A stretch of 37,563 nucleotides of DNA. Origin: Dyella_B sp966430775 (GTDB taxonomy: Bacteria > Pseudomonadota > Gammaproteobacteria > Xanthomonadales > Rhodanobacteraceae). The stretch lies in contig CBJMMB010000022.1 in assembly GCA_966430775.1 (NCBI GenBank), forward strand, positions 1-37,563, given 5' to 3'. A program made the translations under genes and the position numbers. Shown one piece after another: positions 1-6,295 of this stretch; the stretch's first letter is position 1; every line of letters begins with the position of its first letter. Below the pieces are notes generated by a model. It did not search any database and was not told where the DNA came from. It saw only the letters and a program-made list of their open reading frames with translations.

Positions 1-2
1 CC

Positions 3-1955
3 GTGCAGCAGGGTTATCCGGACAACGACATGCCGATTCCCGGCGCGGCCGGCGGCTCGATCGCGTGGGTCACGCTGGATCCGTCGCACCAGGGCGGCGT
101 GGACTTCAGCCAATCGTTCGGCACCCATAGCTATCGCCGCACCTTCTTCCGCTTGAACACGGGCGATCTCGGTCCGGTGCGTTCCTGGGTTTCGTATTCC
201 GACAACTCGGTGAACCTGTGGCGCGGTCCCGGTCATTCGAATGTGACCAAGGTCGACGGCAAGTCGGTGTGGACCATCGATGCCGACAACACCATTTCCG
301 CCTCGGTGCAGTACAACCGCGAAATCAAGACCAACTACGAGTCGCTGACCAAGGCGCAGGCGCAGGCCGATTACAAGCAGAGCTACCTCGGCACCTATAC
401 GCCGGGCCAGACCAGCAGCAATTACTACCGCTTGCACCAGAATCCGTTCGTCAACTACATGGCCAGCCTCGACGGCGAATTCAAGCTTTCCGACAACCTG
501 CATCTGTCGGTGGTGCCGTACTTCCAGTGGGGTGTGGGCGGCGGCGGTTCGGGCACCACGTTCAGCGAGTACAACGGCAAAGGTTCCAACAACCCGCTGT
601 TCAAGGTCGTGAACTACGATCTCAACGGCAACGGCAAGATCGACAACAAGTACTCCAACGTGCTGGTCAACTCGTACAGCTACTCCTACACGTTCCGTCC
701 GGGCGTGATCGCCAAGTTGAACCAGGATTTCGGCCTGGACAACACCCTGGAATACGGTGTGTGGTTCGAGCGTCCGCGCCAGGCGCAGGGGCAGGTGTTC
801 GTTCCGGTCGATTACGCCACCGGCATTCCGGTCGACGTGTGGGCCAACAATGCCAGCCTGATCCGCTACTCCAACGGCGTGGTGCAGAAGACCTACGATC
901 AGTACACCACCACCACCAACACCAAGGCGTTCATCACCGATACGTGGACGCCCAGCGATCAGATCACGCTGACCGGCAGCGTCGCGTACGTGTGGTCCAA
1001 GCGTGATGGCTTCATGTATGAGTATCCGGGTTCCACCGGTTCGCTCACCAGCAAGCTGGCGGTCAGCACCAAGAATGCGGTGTTCGGCGGCAACACCAGC
1101 CAGACGTTCCACGATTTCACGCCGACCTTTGGCGCCAAGTATCAGCTGAACGACCAGAACCAGTTCTACTTCGGCTACGGTCACACCTTCCGCGCGCCGA
1201 TCAATGGTGCGGTGCTGTCCAACGCCTTCGCCAACTACGGCAAGAATCCGGTGGCGGTGAAGCCGGAAACGGCCGATACGGCGGATCTGGGCTGGCGCTT
1301 CTACGGCGACCGGATTTCGGCGAACGTCGATGCGTACGCGTCCAACTTCCACAACAAGCAGGTTTCCGGCTACGACCAGAACACGGGCCTGACGGTGTAC
1401 GTGCCGCTCAGCCGCGTGCATGTGCGCGGCATGTATGCCGAGGCCAGCTACAAGATCACCGACGATTTCACCGCCTACGGTTCGTACACCTACACGCAGG
1501 CTCGCTTGCAGGACAACATGAACACCCTGGGTGACGGCATCTACTACACCCGCGGCAAGACCATGATCTCCACGCCGAAAAACGTGGCGTACGCGTCCTT
1601 GAACTACAACCACGGCCCGTTCTGGGCGCAGTTGAACGCCAAGTACACGGGCAGCCAGTGGGGCGACTGGTCGAACACGGAAAAGGTGGGCGGCTACACC
1701 ACGTTCGACTTCAACGCCGGCTGGAACTTCGCCGATTTCGGCAACTTCGTGCACAAGCCGTACATCAAGGTCAACGTCTACAACCTGGGCGACCGCAAGG
1801 CGCTCACCTATGCGAGCAACGTCGGGGCATTCCTGGCGTCCAACCCCACGGGTCTGAAGGACGTCAACGGCGTGACGCTGTTCCCGTCCGCTCCGTACTA
1901 CTCGGTGCTGGAAGAGCGCACCTTCATGGTGACCTTCGGCGCCTCGTTCCACTAA
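3..1955 (+). CDS. TonB-dependent receptor, 3' part (5' end outside window)
   Basis: This is the C-terminal part, about 650 residues, of a TonB-dependent outer-membrane receptor, which imports a ligand such as a siderophore or oligosaccharide using energy from TonB. The reading frame is already open at the left edge, so the plug domain and the true start lie outside the window; the GTG at position 3 is not taken as a start. The visible part alternates aromatic and polar residues in many beta-strands, has the late motif with Lys-Pro-Glu-Thr (KPETADTADLGWRF) typical of these barrels, and ends in a short strand ATFGASFH-like with an aromatic terminus. A strong hairpin terminator follows. The ligand cannot be read from this fragment. 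The family call is firm, the substrate unknown. Confidence 0.92.
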   Translation: MQQGYPDNDMPIPGAAGGSIAWVTLDPSHQGGVDFSQSFGTHSYRRTFFRLNTGDLGPVRSWVSYSDNSVNLWRGPGHSNVTKVDGKSVWTIDADNTISASVQYNREIKTNYESLTKAQAQADYKQSYLGTYTPGQTSSNYYRLHQNPFVNYMASLDGEFKLSDNLHLSVVPYFQWGVGGGGSGTTFSEYNGKGSNNPLFKVVNYDLNGNGKIDNKYSNVLVNSYSYSYTFRPGVIAKLNQDFGLDNTLEYGVWFERPRQAQGQVFVPVDYATGIPVDVWANNASLIRYSNGVVQKTYDQYTTTTNTKAFITDTWTPSDQITLTGSVAYVWSKRDGFMYEYPGSTGSLTSKLAVSTKNAVFGGNTSQTFHDFTPTFGAKYQLNDQNQFYFGYGHTFRAPINGAVLSNAFANYGKNPVAVKPETADTADLGWRFYGDRISANVDAYASNFHNKQVSGYDQNTGLTVYVPLSRVHVRGMYAEASYKITDDFTAYGSYTYTQARLQDNMNTLGDGIYYTRGKTMISTPKNVAYASLNYNHGPFWAQLNAKYTGSQWGDWSNTEKVGGYTTFDFNAGWNFADFGNFVHKPYIKVNVYNLGDRKALTYASNVGAFLASNPTGLKDVNGVTLFPSAPYYSVLEERTFMVTFGASFH

Positions 1956-2007
1956 GCGTCGAGTCCCCCGCCGCGGCTGCACGGCCGCGGTGATCATGCA
2001 AGCCGAG

Positions 2008-2037
2008 ACGCCCCGCAGTTCGCTGCGGGGCGTTTTC
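2008..2037 (+). terminator. Rho-independent terminator after the TonB receptor
   Basis: An 11-bp GC-rich stem (2008-2018 with 2023-2033) closes on a TTCG tetraloop and is followed by a short T run. It lies about 50 bp after the receptor stop and before ppnN, so it most likely ends the receptor transcript. Confidence 0.85.
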
Positions 2038-2133
2038 ATGCGCGCATTGACCCCGCTGCATGGAAGAGGAGATGCTAGGCGGCCACGCCTGCAAACCGCG
2101 GGGCTTGTGGCGCGGAAAGCATCCAGGAGAACG

Positions 2134-3540
2134 ATGGGAATGAACGACACGCAGATCGACAAATCCGGCAAGCCCGCCACGGTGAGCGCCCGCATTTCGC
2201 CCGCCGGCGGCCTGGATATTCTTTCCCGCAACGAGGTGGTGCGCCTGCGCGACGCCAGCGGTTCCGGCCTGCATGGGCTGCTGCGGCGATGCGCGCTGGC
2301 GGTGCTCACCTCGGGCGAGATCGGCGACGATCCGCGCGGCATGTTCGAGCAGTATCCGAACTTCGACATCCAGGTGCTGCAACAGGATCGCGGCATCAAG
2401 ATCGAGCTGTCGAACGCGCCGGCCAAGGCTTTCGTCGACGGCCACATCATCCGCGGCATCAATGAACTGCTGGTGGCGGTGGTGCGCGATATCGTCTATG
2501 TGTCGACGCAGCTGGAGCAGGGCGGTTTCGACCTTCACGATACGGTGGGCATCACGCATGCCGTGTTCGAGATCCTGCGCAACGCGCGCATCCTGAAGCC
2601 GCAGATCGATCCCAACCTGATCGTCTGCTGGGGCGGCCATTCGATCGCGCGCGACGAATACGAATACACCAAGTCGGTCGGCTACCAGCTCGGCCTGCGC
2701 GGACTGGATATCTGCACCGGCTGCGGCCCGGGCGCCATGAAGGGCCCGATGAAGGGCGCCACGATTGCGCACGCCAAGCAGCGTCGCCGCAAGAACCGCT
2801 ACATCGGCGTGACCGAGCCCGGCATCATCGCCGCCGAATCGCCCAATCCGATCGTGAACCAGCTGGTGATCATGCCGGATATCGAAAAGCGCCTGGAAGC
2901 CTTCGTGCGCATGGGGCACGGCATCGTGGTGTTCCCTGGCGGCGTCGGCACGGCGGAGGAAATCCTCTACCTGCTCGGCATCCTGTTGCACCCGGACAAC
3001 GCCGGCATTCCGTTCCCGCTGATCTTCACCGGGCCCAAACAGTCGGCTGCCTATTTCGAACAGATCGACACCTTCCTGCGCCTCGCCTTGGGCGATGAGG
3101 TGGCGCAGCACTACAAGATCATCGTGGACGATCCGATCGCGGTGGCGCATGCGGCGGTACGCGGCGTGGACAAGGTGCGCAACCATCGCCTGGACAACAA
3201 GGACGCGTTTTTCTTCAACTGGTCGCTGAGCATCCCGCTCGCCTTCCAGCAACCTTTCGTCCCCACGCACGCCGCCATGCGCGGGCTGGCTATCCACCGC
3301 AATCGCCCGCGCCACGAACTGGCCGCCGACCTGCGCCGCGCTTTCTCCGGCATCGTCGCCGGCAATGTGAAGGACGAGGGGGTACGCGCCATCGAGCAGC
3401 ACGGCCCGTTCGAGATCGACGGCGAGCCGGAGATCATGCGCGCGCTGGACCGCCTGCTGCAGGCCTTCGTGCAGCAACACCGCATGAAGCTCCCAGGCGG
3501 CAGCGCCTATGTACCGTGCTACCGGGTGCTCACGCGCTGA
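2134..3540 (+). CDS. ppnN: Pyrimidine/purine nucleotide 5'-monophosphate nucleosidase (LOG family)
   Basis: PpnN (formerly YgdH) hydrolyses the N-glycosidic bond of nucleoside monophosphates to a free base and ribose 5-phosphate in the cytoplasm; in E. coli it is controlled by (p)ppGpp. The 468-residue product is close to the E. coli length (about 454). It has the N-terminal extension domain, the Rossmann-like LOG core with GGHS near residue 167 and GCGPGAMKGPMKG after it, the diagnostic PGGVGT at 268-273 followed by AEE, and a C-terminal extension. The frame is open further upstream, back to about 1990, but that stretch contains the terminator; the ATG at 2134 has an AGGAGA box 4-9 bp before it and is preferred. 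It appears to be a single-gene unit. The call is confident from the combination of LOG motif and both flanking domains. Confidence 0.93.
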   Translation: MGMNDTQIDKSGKPATVSARISPAGGLDILSRNEVVRLRDASGSGLHGLLRRCALAVLTSGEIGDDPRGMFEQYPNFDIQVLQQDRGIKIELSNAPAKAFVDGHIIRGINELLVAVVRDIVYVSTQLEQGGFDLHDTVGITHAVFEILRNARILKPQIDPNLIVCWGGHSIARDEYEYTKSVGYQLGLRGLDICTGCGPGAMKGPMKGATIAHAKQRRRKNRYIGVTEPGIIAAESPNPIVNQLVIMPDIEKRLEAFVRMGHGIVVFPGGVGTAEEILYLLGILLHPDNAGIPFPLIFTGPKQSAAYFEQIDTFLRLALGDEVAQHYKIIVDDPIAVAHAAVRGVDKVRNHRLDNKDAFFFNWSLSIPLAFQQPFVPTHAAMRGLAIHRNRPRHELAADLRRAFSGIVAGNVKDEGVRAIEQHGPFEIDGEPEIMRALDRLLQAFVQQHRMKLPGGSAYVPCYRVLTR

Positions 3541-3568
3541 AAATCCGAAATTCGGTGGCCCGCACGGC

Positions 3569-3600
3569 TTGACAGCCTCGGGCCCGATTCCCCAAACTAT
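3569..3600 (+). promoter_or_regulatory. Likely sigma-70 promoter of the tRNA-Asn gene
   Basis: A perfect TTGACA at 3569-3574 lies about 37 bp before the mature tRNA. The -10 is weak: the AT-rich AAACTAT at 3594-3600 is the only candidate at suitable spacing, followed by a GC-rich discriminator of the kind seen in stable-RNA promoters. Confidence 0.5.
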
Positions 3601-3610
3601 GCAGCTCCCC

Positions 3611-3687
3611 GCCCGAATAGCTCAGCCGGTTAGAGCACTTGACTGTTAATCAGGGGGTCGTTGGTTCGAGTCCAACTTCGGGCGCCA
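3611..3687 (+). tRNA. tRNA-Asn (anticodon GTT)
   Basis: This is a complete 77-nt tRNA with encoded CCA. The acceptor stem GCCCGAA pairs with TTCGGGC, the D arm is intact, the anticodon loop CTGTTAA carries GTT at 3645-3647, and the T arm holds GGTTCGAGTCC. The discriminator base is G. A degraded copy of the 3' part occurs at 5619-5658, which suggests the gene served as an integration target. Confidence 0.97.
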
Positions 3688-3696
3688 AATTCAGAA

Positions 3697-3730
3697 AAAA
3701 AAGGGTCTACCTTGCGGTAGGCCCTTTTTC
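3697..3730 (+). terminator. Rho-independent terminator after tRNA-Asn
   Basis: A 9-bp stem (3703-3711 with 3716-3724, one G-T pair) with a TTGC loop is preceded by an A run and followed by five T, starting just after the tRNA CCA end. It may have arrived with the inserted segment, since another plus-strand terminator lies after the second tRNA fragment. Confidence 0.85.
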
Positions 3731-3859
3731 ATTTCCAGAGACATTCATCAGCAGATGAATACGGCACAGCTTGAGAGGGCGCGCTGCATTCAGGGTTTGA
3801 TCTTCAAAGCCACCTGATAACAGATTGGCGAATTCCATGCCTGCAGGTTCGGAGTTGAA

Positions 3860-4346
3860 ATGTGGCGTCATCCGCGAATTTGAAAATTCGCTGCTTTGGT
3901 TGCGAAGTAGATATCACGCCACATGAGCAAGTAAGTGAACCTGACCCCGATGTTGTGGCCAGCCGGTTCTACGAAGCCGTCTCATTACACCGCCTGCAGG
4001 GGCGCGACCTGGTGCCTGGCGAGCGCGAGCAGAGCATAGAATTCAGTTTGAGCCTGAGCCGAAGCAAGAGCTGATGCTGGCGTGCCTGTGGCGCTACGTT
4101 GAGCCAGAGCAGGACGAGGAGGGCGCCGGCTTCTACACCTTCGCCATCATCACCCGCGATCCGCCGCCGGAGGTGGCCGCGGCCGGCCACGATTGCTGCG
4201 TAATCGCCATCCGGCCGGAGAACCTGAGCGCGTGGCTTGAGCCTGACCCGCACGACCTGGCTGCGTCCTACGCGATCCTGGACGATCCTGTCGACGCCTA
4301 CTACCAGCATGAGCTTGTCTCGAAGGAAACAGAGGAAGGGACGTAG
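3860..4346 (+). pseudogene. SRAP (SOS response-associated peptidase, YedK/HMCES-like) pseudogene
   Basis: SRAP proteins form a covalent shield over abasic sites in single-stranded DNA through a cysteine at position 2. Two overlapping frames carry parts of this family. Frame 1 (from 3862) has GCEVDI and later RFYEAVSLHRLQGRDL; frame 3 (from about 4050 to 4346) has QELMLACLWRYVEP, FAIITRDPPPEVAAAGHD and AILDDPVDAYY, matching the C-terminal half. The frame change is near 4044-4050, and removing about five bases there would join EF to EPEPKQELM. The N-terminal Met-Cys with its catalytic cysteine is not intact and the N-terminal half is internally shortened. I therefore call it broken. The last 90 codons (4074-4346) remain open with an ATG and could be over-annotated as a gene. 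Confidence 0.7.
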
Positions 4347-4374
4347 TGGCGTCGAGCAGCGTTGCCGTGCGGAC

Positions 4375-4689
4375 CTATGGGGTTGACGACGGGGGCTTAA
4401 CTAGCTGCTGAATTGCACGTATGCCAGCCCACAATAACGTAATCCGACTGGCTGCTGTTAGCTCGCCCAGGACCTTGGACGCGAAAAAAGCGATAGCCAA
4501 AAGGAACATCGGGAAGAGGGCATAACCGTTGCCGAAATACACCCAAAAATCATCGCCAGTGCGAAGTAGCTTGCGCCAATATTGGACGAGGCAAAAAACG
4601 AGAGCTACGAAGAACGATGCGAAGTCGATCCAGCCTACGTCAACAAATTTCCAGCCTTGCTGAAGGAGCGTCCAAGCCTCGCTGAACAT
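4375..4689 (-). CDS. Small membrane protein of unknown function, third gene of the island operon
   Basis: I do not recognise this 104-residue protein. It has an N-terminal amphipathic or aromatic stretch, a hydrophobic segment at about residues 21-38 (rich in Phe and Val), a second at about 55-74 and a weaker third at about 78-95, so two or three membrane spans are likely. The start ATG overlaps the stop of the upstream gene by one base (TAATG), indicating translational coupling. It is the last gene of a three-gene operon inside a tRNA-bounded segment, a place where defence, toxin-antitoxin or exclusion genes are often found, but nothing in the protein itself names such a role. Confidence 0.7.
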   Translation of the reverse strand: MFSEAWTLLQQGWKFVDVGWIDFASFFVALVFCLVQYWRKLLRTGDDFWVYFGNGYALFPMFLLAIAFFASKVLGELTAASRITLLWAGIRAIQQLVKPPSSTP

Positions 4690-5192
4690 TAGCGCGCACG
4701 CCTGATCGCCACATACGCCAGGGCTGCCAGCGCAGAGAAAGCCAAGCTAATTAGCTCGCCATGCTCTAAGCGACCGAACAACAGGTTCGCAACCGCCGCA
4801 CCGAAGATCGCAACACCAACCAAAGCTTCGGCGTTAACAGGTGAGCGCACTTTGTGTTGGGTTTTCACGTAGGAAGCCATGATGGGTGCAGTTCCTGTCC
4901 TGATCTGCGTTCTTGTGTCCCTAAGCTCGTCCTGAAAAAGGTCAAGCAATTCTTCAGCGTGCTGACCAGAAGCGGAAACGACTTCTGCGATTGCACTGAC
5001 CTTTGATGTTGCCAATACATGGATGCCGCCGTTCAACAAACCACCGGTGAGCAGAGACATTTCATGTTCTCGCTCGATCGGTTTGACCTCTTTTGACGCT
5101 ATAAGTTTTATGATCAGAGCCGCGCCGTTATCTGAGGGTGAAAACAGCCTTATCAACGGCGTTGCGGCCCTCGACTCGATGCACGCGGTCAT
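4689..5192 (-). CDS. Unknown protein with C-terminal membrane hairpin, second gene of the island operon
   Basis: This 167-residue protein is not recognised. The first ~115 residues are soluble, with a likely helical, charged section around 70-100 (HAEELLDLFQDELRDTRTQ). Two hydrophobic segments follow at about 121-138 and 146-163, ending in a basic tail (IRRAR), which suggests a C-terminal membrane hairpin with the soluble domain in the cytoplasm. The start overlaps the stop of the preceding gene as ATGA, and the stop overlaps the next start as TAATG. The tight coupling implies the three products act together. A sensor or effector anchored at the membrane is possible, but this is inference. 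Confidence 0.7.
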   Translation of the reverse strand: MTACIESRAATPLIRLFSPSDNGAALIIKLIASKEVKPIEREHEMSLLTGGLLNGGIHVLATSKVSAIAEVVSASGQHAEELLDLFQDELRDTRTQIRTGTAPIMASYVKTQHKVRSPVNAEALVGVAIFGAAVANLLFGRLEHGELISLAFSALAALAYVAIRRAR

Positions 5193-5449
5193 GGCTCTGT
5201 CACCGCGGGCTTTGCCGGGTTTTCCACTATCAACGTCGGGACGGCATTTATCATATAGAGCGGATTGCCGCCAACGTCGAGCTCATTCTCGACGCGCATC
5301 ACACTGATAAGACTTACTTTTGCCAGCAACTTTGTGCCGTCAGGTAGCGTAAATTCGCTCCAGCGTTCATTGCTTTGCGCGACATCAACGCGGGTCGCCT
5401 TCCCTTTTTTGCCGTTGGGCAGGTCAACCTCGACAGAATCCTGTGTCAT
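5189..5449 (-). CDS. Small soluble protein of unknown function, first gene of the island operon
   Basis: This 86-residue, unrecognised protein has no membrane segment. Its composition and alternating pattern (VEVDLPNGKKGKATRV, FTLPDGTKLLAKVSLISV) suggest a small all-beta fold, and the C-terminal part is proline-rich and probably flexible. A good ribosome site (AGGGGGAC on the minus strand) precedes the ATG at 5449. It opens the operon, and a near-perfect palindrome lies 20 bp upstream. It could be a regulatory or adaptor subunit for the two membrane proteins that follow. Function cannot be assigned. Confidence 0.7.
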   Translation of the reverse strand: MTQDSVEVDLPNGKKGKATRVDVAQSNERWSEFTLPDGTKLLAKVSLISVMRVENELDVGGNPLYMINAVPTLIVENPAKPAVTEP

Positions 5450-5581
5450 ATGCGTTTGTCCCCCTGGTGTTGACAGTCTATCAACTTCCGGTTTCGTCTA
5501 CATCATCCCGGCTTAAGCTGCGTAAATTCGGCACGCAATCCCGCATTCCTTCGTGGCACAGTCGGCTGTTTCGCGTAAATT
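5347..5581 (+). repeat. Short direct repeat GCGTAAATT, three copies
   Basis: GCGTAAATTCG occurs at 5347-5357 (inside the first island gene) and 5520-5530, and GCGTAAATT again at 5573-5581, just before the tRNA fragment. Repeats of this size near an attachment site can be recombinase arm sites, but three short copies could also be chance. Confidence 0.3.
5469..5485. promoter_or_regulatory. Operator-like palindrome upstream of the island operon
   Basis: The 17-bp sequence GTTGACAGTCTATCAAC reads almost the same on both strands (outer GTTGA/TCAAC arms perfect). It sits 20 bp before the first start codon of the minus-strand operon, a position suited to a repressor site or promoter overlap. No regulator gene is present in the segment. 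Confidence 0.4.
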
Positions 5582-5618
5582 GATGTGCGCCAAGTGCTTG
5601 AAAATTATGCAGATCAAG

Positions 5619-5658
5619 CTTGACTGTTAATCAGGGGGCGAGTCCAACTTCGGCGCCA
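5619..5658 (+). repeat. Degraded duplicate of the tRNA-Asn 3' part (candidate att site)
   Basis: Twenty bases (5619-5638) are identical to 3638-3657 of tRNA-Asn, covering the anticodon arm. The next 20 match 3667-3687 except for one missing G. Between these blocks nine bases of the variable/T-stem region are absent. It cannot fold as a tRNA. It is in direct orientation 1.98 kb from the intact gene, as expected for the distal end of an integrated element. Confidence 0.65.
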
Positions 5659-5706
5659 TCTTCGCTTTCCGCACCCGTTCGGCGGATGTCTGCAGAAAGC
5701 ACCTGA

Positions 5707-5730
5707 CCCCGCCTCATGGCGGGGGTTTTG
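5707..5730 (+). terminator. Rho-independent terminator after the tRNA fragment
   Basis: A 7-bp stem (5707-5713 with 5718-5724) with a TCAT loop is followed by GTTTTG on the plus strand. No plus-strand gene precedes it except the tRNA remnant, so it may be the original terminator of tRNA-Asn, separated from it by the insertion. Confidence 0.65.
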
Positions 5731-5770
5731 TTGTCCGCGTTTGAGCTGGCTTTAACGTCCCCGCGCCAGC

Positions 5771-6193
5771 TCACGACTGGGACAGCTGAGGATCGATAAA
5801 CCGCTGCCCTCCATGGATCGTGCGGATGGCGTTCATAAGTTCCGGCAAGGGAAGCTTCTTGTGCGCCACGCCGGCTGCCCCTGCTTCCAGGCAGGCGGAC
5901 ACGCGCATTTCGTCGATGCTGGCGGTCAGGACGATGATGTGGAGCGCAGGGTATTTTTTTTTCAGCTCAAGGATGAGTTCGCTGCCGCTGAGGTCGCCGG
6001 GGGCCAGTGCGTAGTCCAATACCAGCACGTCGGTTTGGGCGGTAGCGAGGTCTGTCAGTGCTTCGGCGCTGGAGCCGTAGCTGCCGGCGGTGACGAGGTC
6101 GGGTTGTTGCTCCACGAAGCGGGAAAGACCCAGTCGTACCAGTGCGTGATCGTCCAGGAACGACACCCGAATGGTTTGCGTGGCGATGGCCAT
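5771..6193 (-). CDS. Receiver-only response regulator, BvgA/EvgA type lacking the DNA-binding domain
   Basis: This 140-residue protein is a CheY-like receiver: acidic pair DD near residue 15, phospho-acceptor Asp60 in LVLDYAL, Thr in VLTAS and Lys in HKKLPL. It is similar throughout to the receiver of the regulator at 9261-9938, but it stops about where the linker to the LuxR-type helix-turn-helix would begin, and no helix-turn-helix is seen downstream. The start chosen is the ATG at 6193; an AGGAG lies 12 bp before it. The ORF is open further upstream without a better start. It lies 102 bp after the sensor kinase gene on the same strand, so the two form an operon. It is either a truncated transcription factor or a stand-alone receiver acting as phosphate sink. 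Confidence 0.85.
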   Translation of the reverse strand: MAIATQTIRVSFLDDHALVRLGLSRFVEQQPDLVTAGSYGSSAEALTDLATAQTDVLVLDYALAPGDLSGSELILELKKKYPALHIIVLTASIDEMRVSACLEAGAAGVAHKKLPLPELMNAIRTIHGGQRFIDPQLSQS

Positions 6194-6295
6194 GACCGAT
6201 GCATGCTCCTTTGGTGGACGTGCATGGGAGGCGCGTGGGCATTCTAGGCAACACGTGCCGGGGTTGTCTGTCCGTCGTAGCGGCAAGTCGAATGT

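Larger units (their letters stand above)
3688..5658. mobile_element. Putative remnant island at the 3' end of tRNA-Asn
   Basis: The segment is bounded on the left by an intact tRNA-Asn and on the right by a degraded direct copy of that tRNA's 3' part. It holds a broken SRAP gene, three unrecognised minus-strand genes and DNA visibly richer in A+T than the flanks. This is the layout left by a site-specific element using a tRNA 3' end. No integrase, excisionase or recombinase is present, so it would be a decayed or satellite element. A decayed tandem tRNA duplication is the main alternative. Confidence 0.45.

Noticed and set aside
1924..3480. 518-codon minus-strand open frame opposite ppnN
   Set aside because: No motif, no ribosome site, and ppnN has full family motifs; shadow frame.
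5619..5658. Second tRNA-Asn gene
   Set aside because: Lacks the 5' acceptor strand, the D arm and part of the T arm; cannot fold, so kept only as a repeat.
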